From: Ignavibacteriota bacterium
Lineage (GTDB): Bacteria; Bacteroidota; Ignavibacteria; UBA10030; UBA6906
DNA: 56,170 nucleotides
Direction of reading: 5' to 3'
Assembly (NCBI GenBank): GCA_003158475.1
Contig: PMJR01000056.1
Location: 2,007-58,176 of the forward strand
In this document: positions 16,652 to 24,600 of the stretch, piece after piece
Position numbering within the stretch: position 1 is the stretch's first letter
Layout: the number at the start of each line of letters is the position of its first letter
The notes under the pieces: generated by a model
What the model saw: only the letters and a program-made list of their open reading frames with translations
The model's database searches: none
Told to the model about the DNA's origin: nothing
Translations under genes and position numbers: made by a program

Positions 16652-17131
16652 ATGGCTGCACCGGTTACTCATTTTGAGATAAACGCCCGGGATTCCAAAC
16701 GTGCAAACCAGTTCTATTCCAGTCTGTTCGGCTGGAGTATCGAGACCGTGGGTGATCCCACGGCGATGGTATACGGCATGGTCAACACCGGCGTGAAGAT
16801 GGGGATCAACGGCGGCATCGGGCAAACGCAGGAGGGAGGGCATGCCGGGGTCACATTCTACGTCCAGGTTGAGGATGTGCAATCGCATCTTGAGAGGGCA
16901 GCGGCGCTCGGCGGACGGGTGATCGTCCCTCTGACCGATGTGCCCGGCATGGTGACGTTCGCGCAGTTCGCGGACCCCGAAGGGAACATCGTGGGAATTA
17001 TCAAGGGCCCCCAGACCCCGCCGAAACAAACCGCCCCAAAGAAGAAAGCCGCCCCGAAGAAGAAAGCCGCCCCGAAGAAAAAGGCCGCTGTAAAACCGAA
17101 GAGGAAAGCGCGGAAGGGGAAAAGGAAATAG
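16652..17131 (+). CDS. VOC (glyoxalase/bleomycin-resistance-like) protein with basic histone-like tail
   Basis: A protein of 159 residues with GGAG upstream of the ATG. Residues 1-120 form a vicinal-oxygen-chelate domain of the small PhnB/ring-cleavage-like type (VTHFEINARDSKRANQFYSS, LFGWSIE, and FADPEGNIVGI near the end of the domain). The last 35 residues are almost only Lys, Ala, Pro and Arg (KKKAAPKKKAAP repeats, ending KPKRKARKGKRK), resembling histone H1-like tails. The tail is encoded by an 18-base tandem repeat. The VOC domain gives no clear substrate; the tail suggests binding to nucleic acid or another polyanion. Confidence 0.88.
   Translation: MAAPVTHFEINARDSKRANQFYSSLFGWSIETVGDPTAMVYGMVNTGVKMGINGGIGQTQEGGHAGVTFYVQVEDVQSHLERAAALGGRVIVPLTDVPGMVTFAQFADPEGNIVGIIKGPQTPPKQTAPKKKAAPKKKAAPKKKAAVKPKRKARKGKRK
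17033..17086 (+). repeat. 18-bp tandem repeat encoding the Lys/Ala/Pro tail
   Basis: Three adjacent 18-base units (17033-17050, 17051-17068, 17069-17086). Unit 2 differs from unit 1 by one base, and unit 3 from unit 2 by two. Each codes APKKKA, so copy-number change would keep the frame. Confidence 0.85.
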
Positions 17132-17189
17132 TGTCTCTCTCCCGTCCCGGCACATTCCGGATGAGAGAGGCCGGGGAGGCGTTGCCCCA

Positions 17190-17783
17190 TTGATTTCGCG
17201 GCCTGAAAGAAACAGGTGTGCCTGGGCGGGAGACGATCCCCTGATGCAGCGGTACCATGACTCGGAGTGGGGAGTTCCTCTGCACCACGACCGGGGGCTC
17301 TTCGAGCTTCTCATCCTGGAAGGAGCACAGGCGGGCCTGAGCTGGTCCACGATACTCAGGAAGCGGGATGCGTACCGGAAGGCGTTCGACGGTTTCGACC
17401 CGGCGGTTGTCGCACGATACGGGAATGTGAAGATCCGTTCGTTGCTTGCAGACAGCGGGATCGTCAGGAACAGGCTGAAGATAGAGTCGACGGTTTCCAA
17501 TGCGGCAGCGTTCCTTGAAGTAGCCAATGAGTTCGGCAGCTTTGACGCCTACATCTGGCGATTCGTTGCAGGGGAGCCCGTGATAAACCGGCGGAGGAGC
17601 ATGAAGCAGGTTCCGCCGAGGACCCTTCTCTCGGACGCCATGAGCAAGGATCTGAAGCACCATGGTTTCCGGTTCACCGGGTCCACCATCTGTTACTCCT
17701 TCATGCAGGCGGCCGGCATGGTGAACGACCACGTCGTGGCGTGTTTCAGGCACGGTGAATTGTCGCGGGTCCGGCCCCGGTGA
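17190..17783 (+). CDS. tag: DNA-3-methyladenine glycosylase I
   Basis: Base-excision repair enzyme that removes 3-methyladenine from alkylated DNA. The protein is 197 residues from TTG 17190, the usual size, with GGGAGG about 11 bases upstream. It has RCAWAGDDPLMQRYHDSEWG, QAGLSWSTIL and VNDHVVACFRH. The first Cys, an early His (YHD or the following HH) and the late His and Cys match the zinc site of the family, and Glu in (L)ILEGAQAGLSW is the usual active-site region. The stop overlaps the GTG of the downstream epimerase remnant by four bases (GTGA). Confidence 0.94.
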   Translation: MISRPERNRCAWAGDDPLMQRYHDSEWGVPLHHDRGLFELLILEGAQAGLSWSTILRKRDAYRKAFDGFDPAVVARYGNVKIRSLLADSGIVRNRLKIESTVSNAAAFLEVANEFGSFDAYIWRFVAGEPVINRRRSMKQVPPRTLLSDAMSKDLKHHGFRFTGSTICYSFMQAAGMVNDHVVACFRHGELSRVRPR

Positions 17784-17964
17784 GCGAGGTTTTCATCACC
17801 GGGGGAACCGGCGACATCGGTTCCCGCCTGATCCCGCTCCTTGTTTATGTCAGGGTCGCTCACCCGGCTCCGGCAATACGCTCCTGGGTGCGGTGGAGAA
17901 TCCTCCCCTCGGTGTCCGGATCGTCGATGTCGACGGGATTCGCCGCTCCCTTCCGCTACCGTAG
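17780..17964 (+). pseudogene. internally deleted NAD(P)-binding epimerase/dehydratase
   Basis: The GTG at 17780 overlaps the tag stop (GTGA) and opens with VFITGGTGDIGSRLIPLL, the Rossmann start of an NAD(P)-dependent epimerase. The same frame then becomes meaningless. Another frame ends LLGAVENPPLGVRIVDVDGI and stops at 17964, which resembles the C-terminus of the same roughly 220-residue family. The two ends are joined within about 60 codons and in different frames, so most of the gene (around 160 codons) appears deleted. Its 3' end overlaps the end of the convergent receptor gene. Confidence 0.6.
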
Positions 17965-20823
17965 CGTGTATGTGAATGTCAGCATGACGTACCTCGGGAG
18001 CACCTGGGTTTGCGTGTCTTCGACGTACGAGTCGGTGATCGTCCGGCTGACGCTCTTGTTCTGGTTGAGGAGGTCGTTCGCCGTCAGCCTCAATTCTCCC
18101 CGCTGATCTCCAAGGAATTTTTTCCCCAGACCCACGTTCCAGATCACGATGTCCTGGTTGTAGCCCCCTGCAAGCCCCGTGTAGAGCGTGTTGTTGAGGT
18201 CGTTTCTGAGGACGATCCCCTCAAGGAATATGAGGTTGATCCTCACTCCCGCCGTGTGATAGAAGTAGTTGCCGTTGGAGAGCGGCTGCTGTGAATAGCG
18301 GGAGATCGTGTAGTTCCCCGTGTACGAGAGTGTGAAATCGACATCGGGACTGATGTTGCTGCTCACCACGGCGCCGGCGCTCATGGCGTAGCTGTTGGCA
18401 ATGCTCAGGTCCCCCTGTATGAGCCCGGGCGTTCTCGTATAGGTGAAGCCGGAAGTCAGGTTGAGGGTGCTCCCGATCAGTCCGAACGGGAGGCTGTACG
18501 TCAGGAATGACCGTACGCTCCAGTCCCCATCCAGGTTCACCGGAGCCGTCAGCTGCGTCCCCTGTGCCATGGGCACTCCCCCCGCGAGGAGCGTGTCGTG
18601 CAGCGCGGTGATGGTGGAATTGGCCACGTAGCCGCCCGTATAGCTCAGACCGAAGAACGCAAGGAAGCTCCGGGATTTGTCGGGGTTCGCCTCGGAATAG
18701 CGCGTCACGAAGTTGTGGCTGTACGACTGCCTCAGGTTCGGGTTTCCGGCGGTCAGAAGGAGGGGGTTCGTGTTGTCGACGACACTTTGCAGTTGCGTGA
18801 CAGCCGGCGGTGACGTCGATGTCCTGTAGAATATCCGCAGGTTCGAGTGATCGGAAATGACGTCGTTGATCGTCACCGACGGCAGGAAGTCATAAAAGAC
18901 ACGGGCGACGCCGCTCGACGTGGGGAATTGCTGGTTCCCCTTCAGGCTCGCGATTTGGTACGAAACGTCCGTCATGAAGTTCAACCCCTTGTCCCTGTAC
19001 CTGTAGCCGATTCCGGCTCGATGAGTCGTGTACCAGTCTTCGTACGTGTTGGAGAGGTTCTCCTCGAGCGCGGCATATTCCCCCGTTACCGGGTCCAGCC
19101 TGTACTTCCGGTTGTCGGATGTATTGCGCGTCCAGGAGGGAGAATAGCTGAGCTGCACGAGGCTGGAAATAGTGAGCGGCTCGGTGTAGACGAGCCGCGT
19201 GGAGAGTGACGAGCTGCTTGTCAGCAGTGTCGCCTGCTGATCGAGAGTGTCGCTCTGCGTGAGCGTTCCCTGCGTATAGTCTGCGGACGACTGCAGGGTG
19301 CTGGAACCCGTCTTATGGTTGTACCCGGTCCCGATGTCGAGAGAGATCGTCCGCCCCGGGAGGTCGAATTTGTGTCTGAGGATCAGGTGGTTCGACAAGT
19401 TGTACCCGGCGGTGTGCGCAGAGTTGTCGTTCCCCGCGATGTTCGTGATCAGTGACGCCGGGAGTGTGCTCGTCGCCCCGACCAGGCTCGTCGAATTGTT
19501 GGTCTGGAAATACAGGCGTGGGAGGTCGAGGAATGAGTTCGAGGAATCGGCGGTGTACACCATCCGCATATCGACCCTGTTGTTGTAATTCCTGCTCGCC
19601 GCGTCTGTGTTTTCGTCGTACAGGCTGTTGGAATCCCCCGCCGCAAAGTACTGCCGGTTGAGCCGCTGATCGTTCTGTGCGTGCGTCAGATTGAAGAAGT
19701 AACTTCCGTTGACCTCGAGGTTTTTCATCCAGGTATCGTTGTAGTTCAGCCCCGCAGAGTTTGTTGTCGCGATGCCGCTCTGCTGTCCCACGAGGAAACT
19801 GCTCATGAATCCGCCCGCTCCACCGCCACCTCCTCCCCCGAAACCGCCCCCGCCGCCGGGGCCTCCCCCCCCTCTTCGCCCCAGGCCCCCTCCTCCGGCG
19901 AACGAACCGGCACGCTGGCTGGAGGAGTTCACGACACCCAGGAGATCCTGTGTCGAAAAATTCTGCTGGTTGACGTTGTTCGAGAGCCCGATGAGGGAGA
20001 GCCTTGTGCCGCCGCTGAATAAGTTGAGATCTCCTCCCGTGAGATACCTGGAGTCATCGCCATACCCCCCGGTCAGTTTTCCAAAGCCCTGGTTCCGCTT
20101 CTCGAGGCGCGTGATGATGTTGATCGTCTTGACCGCCTGGCCGTCATCAAAGCCCGTGAATTCGGCCTGGTCGCTCATCTTGTCGAAGACCTGTATTTTT
20201 TCGATGGCGTCTGCCGGGAGGTTGCGGATGGCGAGCGTGGGATCGTTGCCGAAGAAGGGCTTCCCGTCAACGAGTATCTGCTGGACCTGCTCTCCTTGTG
20301 CCGAGACCGTGCCGCTGTTATCGACAGTGATGCCGGGCATTTTTGCGAGTAATTCCTCCGTTGTCGCATCAGGGTGGGTCTTGAATGCCCTCGCGTTGAA
20401 TTCCGTGGTATCTGCCTTTTGCACCGTGGGGGGCGGGTTCCGCTGGACCACGATCTCCCCGAGCGGTATCAGCCTCACCGTCATGGGGAGATCCCCCAGA
20501 GTGAGCAACGGCCCGTCGATGACGATCATCCTCTTCAGGCCGACGAACCCGACAATTGTGGCCTCGAGACGCCACGTCTGGCGCCTGATGCTCGTAAAGG
20601 AAAATGCGCCTGACGCGTCCGTCGTTTCGATGTATACTTCGGTGGTATCGCTCTCGTTCGTCAGCTTCACGTGAACCCCCTTCAGGGGGGACTTCATCAT
20701 CCCGTCCACAACGCGTCCGTTGACAACGGCGTTCTGCGTGCTGGCCGTCGCCGGGAGAAGTATCGCGAGAAGTATGATGATGAGAACGGGGTGAAACCTG
20801 TTCATGGCGAGGTGCTGCGTCAT
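17956..20823 (-). CDS. large outer-membrane receptor (carboxypeptidase-regulatory domain + plug + beta-barrel, OMP_b-brl_3-like)
   Basis: A protein of 955 residues. A signal peptide (VLIIILLAILLPATAS) is followed by a regulatory-like domain (VVNGRVVDGMMKSPLKGVHV), a linker with LGEIVVQRNPPP, a plug-like region (LLAKMPGITVDNSGTVSAQG, QQILVDGKPFFGNDPTLAIR, NLPADAIEKIQVFDKMS) and a long barrel ending in aromatic residues (VMLTFTYTL). This is the organisation of Bacteroidota outer-membrane receptors of the SusC/TonB-receptor superfamily. A Gly-rich, low-complexity insertion occupies about residues 306-342. No substrate-binding partner gene is adjacent, so the ligand is unknown. ATG 20823 is used; ATG 20805 also fits the leader. 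Confidence 0.85.
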   Translation of the reverse strand: MTQHLAMNRFHPVLIIILLAILLPATASTQNAVVNGRVVDGMMKSPLKGVHVKLTNESDTTEVYIETTDASGAFSFTSIRRQTWRLEATIVGFVGLKRMIVIDGPLLTLGDLPMTVRLIPLGEIVVQRNPPPTVQKADTTEFNARAFKTHPDATTEELLAKMPGITVDNSGTVSAQGEQVQQILVDGKPFFGNDPTLAIRNLPADAIEKIQVFDKMSDQAEFTGFDDGQAVKTINIITRLEKRNQGFGKLTGGYGDDSRYLTGGDLNLFSGGTRLSLIGLSNNVNQQNFSTQDLLGVVNSSSQRAGSFAGGGGLGRRGGGGPGGGGGFGGGGGGGAGGFMSSFLVGQQSGIATTNSAGLNYNDTWMKNLEVNGSYFFNLTHAQNDQRLNRQYFAAGDSNSLYDENTDAASRNYNNRVDMRMVYTADSSNSFLDLPRLYFQTNNSTSLVGATSTLPASLITNIAGNDNSAHTAGYNLSNHLILRHKFDLPGRTISLDIGTGYNHKTGSSTLQSSADYTQGTLTQSDTLDQQATLLTSSSSLSTRLVYTEPLTISSLVQLSYSPSWTRNTSDNRKYRLDPVTGEYAALEENLSNTYEDWYTTHRAGIGYRYRDKGLNFMTDVSYQIASLKGNQQFPTSSGVARVFYDFLPSVTINDVISDHSNLRIFYRTSTSPPAVTQLQSVVDNTNPLLLTAGNPNLRQSYSHNFVTRYSEANPDKSRSFLAFFGLSYTGGYVANSTITALHDTLLAGGVPMAQGTQLTAPVNLDGDWSVRSFLTYSLPFGLIGSTLNLTSGFTYTRTPGLIQGDLSIANSYAMSAGAVVSSNISPDVDFTLSYTGNYTISRYSQQPLSNGNYFYHTAGVRINLIFLEGIVLRNDLNNTLYTGLAGGYNQDIVIWNVGLGKKFLGDQRGELRLTANDLLNQNKSVSRTITDSYVEDTQTQVLPRYVMLTFTYTLR

Positions 20824-20989
20824 TGGCGATCGGTACGCTCCTTTTTAGACATCCACGCGGGTCATAAGTTTAGTCCCCTTCGCGGTTATTCTTCCCGGGT
20901 CGGGTGGGATGTTAAACCCCCCCGGCAAAAGGGGGTCTAAATCATGAGTACACCGTCCTCGTTCCCAACACAAAGAAAGGGTCTCTGCG

Positions 20990-21370
20990 ATGAAACTCCC
21001 TGTTGCTCTCCTTTCGATTGCCCTCCTCCTCCTTGCCTGCTCACTCTCCCTCTCCCATGCCCAGCAGGGGATGCGGATGACCCCCGAGCAGCGTGCCGCA
21101 CGGCTGAAGGACTCTCTCGCGCTCAGCGAAGACCAGGTTGCAAAACTGCTCCCCATCTACCAGGAGAGTGACAAGAAACGTGAAGCAGCCTTCGCGGCGG
21201 CCGGTGATGACCGGGATGCGAGGATGGCGGCTATGCGCAGCGTCATGGATAGCACCGATTCGAAAATCGAATCTTTGCTCACGGACTCCCAGAAGGCAAA
21301 GTACGGGGATATGAAGAAGCAGCGGATGCAGAGGGGTCAAGGCTACCCGCGAAGGCCGCAGACCAACTGA
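20990..21370 (+). CDS. small periplasmic Spy/CpxP-like protein
   Basis: A protein of 126 residues with a signal peptide (LLSIALLLLACSLSLSHAQ). The mature part is helical and charged: MTPEQRAARLKDSLALSEDQ, VAKLLPIYQESDKK, KIESLLTDSQKAKYGDMKKQ and a basic, Arg/Gln-rich end. The TPEQRA...LSL.EDQ...L pattern is that of Spy/CpxP-related and DUF4890-type periplasmic proteins, which act as chaperones or envelope-stress modulators. It is transcribed away from the large receptor gene. Confidence 0.75.
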   Translation: MKLPVALLSIALLLLACSLSLSHAQQGMRMTPEQRAARLKDSLALSEDQVAKLLPIYQESDKKREAAFAAAGDDRDARMAAMRSVMDSTDSKIESLLTDSQKAKYGDMKKQRMQRGQGYPRRPQTN

Positions 21371-21470
21371 GAGGAGCACTCCCCGCCATGCTGACTGCGG
21401 GCAAGCGGGGGTTTGATTTTCTCGAATTGTCGGGTATATTCATTCACCCGGCAATTCAAAACTGATCCCG

Positions 21471-23537
21471 ATGAATATTTCGCGACCCGCAGTTCTTTTC
21501 TGCATCTCACTTTCCATCGCCGCCGCACAACCTCGCGTCGACAGAGTCATAAATTCCGGCTGGAGGTTCACCCGGGAAGACGCGCCCGGCGCGGCGGCGC
21601 GCTATTGCCCGGAGACCCGCTGGGAGAGGATCTCACTCCCTCACACCTGGAACGCTCTGGACGGGCAGGATGGAGGGAATAACTATTACAGGGGGGTGGG
21701 CTGGTATCGAAGGCATATCGCTCTCCCTGAGGCATACCGGGGGAGGAGCCTGTTCCTGAAATTCGACGGCGTGTCCACTGTAACACACGTCTTTGTCAAT
21801 GGAGCACCGGTGGGCGAGCACAGGGGCGGGTTCGGCGCTTTCTGCGTGGATATTTCCTCTCGTGTGAGCTTCGGGGCATCGAACGTGATCGCCGTGAAGG
21901 TGAGCAATGCCCGGGACACGGCGGTCCCTCCGCTGCGCGGGGACTTCACCGTATTCGGCGGTATCTACCGGAGTGTCCACCTGCTCGTGCTCGACAGGCT
22001 GTCTGTCTCGCCTCTCGATGATGCATCGCCGGGGGTCTCCATCAGGCAGGTGCATGTCGATTCCAGTGCCGCCGTAGTTTCCGTGACGACGGTACTCCGG
22101 AATGCCACGGGAGAAGAAAGAACAGGGACAGTTCGTTGCGTGATCAGGGACCGTCGCGGGCGTCCGGTCACTGGCGGTGAATCTCCTTTCTCGGTTCCAC
22201 CGGGCTCCCGTTCCATCGCGATCCCCGATTTCGTCCTGCAGCACCCTCACCTCTGGCAGGGGAGAGCAGATCCCTTTCTGTACAGTGCCGAGGTATCCCT
22301 CGTGTCGCATGGGGAGGTGAAGGACCGCGTGGCACAGCCGCTGGGGCTCCGCTTTTTCAACGTGGACCCGGAGAAGGGATTCTTCCTCAACGGGAAGCCG
22401 TACCCTCTCCGCGGCGTGAACCGCCATCAGGACAGGGAGGGGATGGGGTGGGCCATCGGCATGAAAGAGCAGAGGGAGGACTTCCGGCTGATTACGGATA
22501 TGGGGTGCACGGCGGTACGCCTCGCTCATTATCAGCACGCGCAGGAGTTCTATGAACTTTGCGACCGGGGGGGGATCGTGGTGTGGGCCGAGCTGGCGCT
22601 CGTGGATGAGGTTCATCCATCTGCTCAGTTCGCTGATTGCTGCCGCGACCAGCTCCGCGAACTCATCAAACAGAACTTCAACCATCCTTCGATAGTCTTC
22701 TGGAGTCTTTCGAACGAACTGATCCCCGACGGGCGTGAGGAGATCACCACGGATCTTGTCGTGAGCCTCAACGCTCTCGCGAAAAGCCTTGATCCCGCAC
22801 GATACACCACGCTCGCGAGCCGCAGCAACTACGATTGGTCGCTCCGCATCAACAACATCACGGACGTGATCGGTTACAACCTCTACAAAGGGTGGTACGA
22901 AAAGGCCGTGGAGGATTTTGGTCCTTGTGTCGACACGCTCCATCGCCGCCTTCCGGGGCGCCCTTTTTGTATCAGCGAATACGGGGCGGGGGCGGGAATC
23001 CATCAGCACGAATTCCCTGCTATGAAACCTGAGCCGGGAGGTACGTGGCATCCGGAAGAGTGGCAGTCGATTCTCCATGAATCGACATGGAAAGCAATCG
23101 CGGAACGGCCGTGGATCTGGGGGGCGTTCGTCTGGAACATGTTCGATTTCGGTTCGGACGGCCGTTCGGAAGGGGAACTGCCGGGGAGGAATGACAAGGG
23201 ACTTGTCACCTACGACAGGAAAGTGAAGAAAGATGCCTTCTTCTGGTACAGGGCAAACTGGAACCCTTCTCCCCTGGTGCACATCACGGGGAAGCGCTTC
23301 ACCCCCAGGCGATCCGGTCCCTCAGACGTGAAAGTCTACTCGAATTGCGACAGCGTCTCCCTTTTCGTCAACGGTGCACCCGCGGGAGCGAAGGAGTGCA
23401 GTGCGAGAGTTGTCGTTTGGCGTGCTGTGGATTTTCATGAAGGGAAGAACAGCATCCGTGCGGTCGGTGCCGGAAAGGAAGGGACGGCGCGTGATTCCTG
23501 CACAGTGACGTGCGAGGTCGTTGCGGGAGGCCGTTGA
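21471..23537 (+). CDS. glycoside hydrolase family 2 protein (beta-galactosidase/glucuronidase-like)
   Basis: A protein of 688 residues with an N-terminal signal peptide (ALFCISLSIAAAQ-like). Domains in order: a sugar-binding jelly-roll (about 30-190, LPHTWNALDGQDGGNNYYRG, NGAPVGEHRGGF), an Ig-like domain (about 200-300), and the catalytic barrel (about 305-600) with LRGVNRHQD, the acid/base Glu416 in SLSNEL and the nucleophile Glu503 in ISEYGAG. A C-terminal Ig-like domain follows. It lacks the long C-terminal domains of LacZ. It is exported and acts on beta-linked sugars; the exact substrate is open. The rhamnulokinase gene 5 kb away also points to sugar use. Confidence 0.92.
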   Translation: MNISRPAVLFCISLSIAAAQPRVDRVINSGWRFTREDAPGAAARYCPETRWERISLPHTWNALDGQDGGNNYYRGVGWYRRHIALPEAYRGRSLFLKFDGVSTVTHVFVNGAPVGEHRGGFGAFCVDISSRVSFGASNVIAVKVSNARDTAVPPLRGDFTVFGGIYRSVHLLVLDRLSVSPLDDASPGVSIRQVHVDSSAAVVSVTTVLRNATGEERTGTVRCVIRDRRGRPVTGGESPFSVPPGSRSIAIPDFVLQHPHLWQGRADPFLYSAEVSLVSHGEVKDRVAQPLGLRFFNVDPEKGFFLNGKPYPLRGVNRHQDREGMGWAIGMKEQREDFRLITDMGCTAVRLAHYQHAQEFYELCDRGGIVVWAELALVDEVHPSAQFADCCRDQLRELIKQNFNHPSIVFWSLSNELIPDGREEITTDLVVSLNALAKSLDPARYTTLASRSNYDWSLRINNITDVIGYNLYKGWYEKAVEDFGPCVDTLHRRLPGRPFCISEYGAGAGIHQHEFPAMKPEPGGTWHPEEWQSILHESTWKAIAERPWIWGAFVWNMFDFGSDGRSEGELPGRNDKGLVTYDRKVKKDAFFWYRANWNPSPLVHITGKRFTPRRSGPSDVKVYSNCDSVSLFVNGAPAGAKECSARVVVWRAVDFHEGKNSIRAVGAGKEGTARDSCTVTCEVVAGGR

Positions 23538-23552
23538 TCGAACCGTCCGGTG

Positions 23553-23963
23553 TCAGTTGAGCATGGCCACGCTGTCGCGATCCGGGTACACAAAGACATG
23601 CGCGGCGACGGGAAGCCCGGCGATTGTTTCGGTCCCCACTCCCTTGATGACGACCACGGCGTTCGGCCCGCTCCCCGATCCCGGAGTTTCGATAAAGTAC
23701 GACCCGTTCGCATTGGTTGCGTTGGCTGTCAGAAGTGAGATCGAGCCCGCCGTAAGCAGGTCGAAAGAATATCCGCCCCCGCCCATAGAGGCGGGCCTGT
23801 GGTAGAACTGCTGCGCCCGACCGGCGAGGTTTACCAGGTCGCTGATGACAGCGTCCCGGTTCGTCGAGACCGAGCTATCGGAAAACATCGAGATGCCGAT
23901 AGCCACAGCAACCGAAACGACGATCACGCCGAGTACGATGAGCATGAATTGCTGCTGTCCCAC
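23553..23963 (-). CDS. pilin-like single-pass membrane protein
   Basis: A protein of 136 residues. The N-terminus is short, then a 20-residue hydrophobic helix (MLIVLGVIVVSVAVAIGISM) and an exported domain with a Gly-rich stretch (PASMGGGGYSF) and beta-rich end (VVVIKGVGTETIAG, AHVFVYPDRDSVAMLN). The layout resembles type IV pilin-like and pseudopilin proteins but lacks a clear GFxxxE cleavage motif, so I do not claim processing. It is convergent with the GH2 gene. A second pilus-type gene (DUF4900-like) is at 46034. Confidence 0.65.
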   Translation of the reverse strand: MGQQQFMLIVLGVIVVSVAVAIGISMFSDSSVSTNRDAVISDLVNLAGRAQQFYHRPASMGGGGYSFDLLTAGSISLLTANATNANGSYFIETPGSGSGPNAVVVIKGVGTETIAGLPVAAHVFVYPDRDSVAMLN

Positions 23964-24069
23964 AGGCTGGTTCCTTCAGAGCTTCGAGGTGGTGGGGGAA
24001 TAGTAATTTGCGGAAGGTGCGGACCTCATTCTGTGATGGGAGTCACAGGCTGGAGAAGGCGGAACCTTA

Positions 24070-24098
24070 TTGCAAAGATTCTGGTTAGTTGATACATT
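24070..24098 (+). promoter_or_regulatory. promoter of the metal-uptake operon
   Basis: TTGCAA at 24070-24075, a 17 bp spacer, then TACATT at 24093-24098, about 15 nt before the GTG at 24119. I could not identify a convincing Zur or Mur box. Confidence 0.45.
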
Positions 24099-24118
24099 AG
24101 AGCCATATTCCCCTCGGG

Positions 24119-24505
24119 GTGACCATCCGGATCGTGCATTCATCACAGGCTTTGCCCCACTCCTGGCGCCGGATCGCGACATGGGTCCTGCTCTGTCTGT
24201 ATCTGCTGACAGGCCCGGTGATAGGAGCTGTTCACTCTGAATCCCTCTGCCTCTGTTCGGGGAGCGGGTCGGGGCTGATGATCCATGCCCCCGGAGAGGG
24301 GAACCGCCGCTTTCCCGTCGATCTATCCCACACTTGCGCAATCTGCACGCAGCTTACGGAGAGGACGACGACGCCTGCGGTATCGTATCATCTATCAGCC
24401 CTCCGTCTGGTCTGGCTCCTCGACGTGCCGGTATTCACCGCACAGGCCGTTCCCGTCCAATACCTCTCTCCCGACAAGCGGGGCCCTCCCCCCGCGCGCG
24501 CCTAG
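24119..24505 (+). CDS. exported Cys/His-containing small protein heading metal-uptake operon
   Basis: A protein of 128 residues from GTG 24119, with a hydrophobic leader (IATWVLLCLYLLTGPVIGAV). The mature part has the cysteine clusters ESLCLCSG and HTCAICTQLTERT. Small exported proteins with a C..C cluster of this kind (DUF2946-like) often precede metal transport genes. Here a porin, a ZnuA-like binding protein and a ZnuB-like permease follow, so a metal-binding or metal-sensing role is plausible. I cannot assign the family firmly, and the start has no clear ribosome site. Confidence 0.55.
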   Translation: MTIRIVHSSQALPHSWRRIATWVLLCLYLLTGPVIGAVHSESLCLCSGSGSGLMIHAPGEGNRRFPVDLSHTCAICTQLTERTTTPAVSYHLSALRLVWLLDVPVFTAQAVPVQYLSPDKRGPPPARA

Positions 24506-24600
24506 CCTCCGTCTTCTTTCCTGCTCACCAGATCCGCCGGACCCGCATGAACCCTCAGGTCCGGAAACCGGGACGGGTATCGCAAATTCGAGGAGGATTC

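Noticed and set aside
16340-17527. 395-codon minus-strand frame across the VOC and tag genes
   Set aside because: Shadow of two clear plus-strand genes; composition is not protein-like.
21633-23282. 549-codon minus-strand frame antisense to the GH2 gene
   Set aside because: Arg/Pro/His-rich shadow without motif; the GH2 gene is intact.
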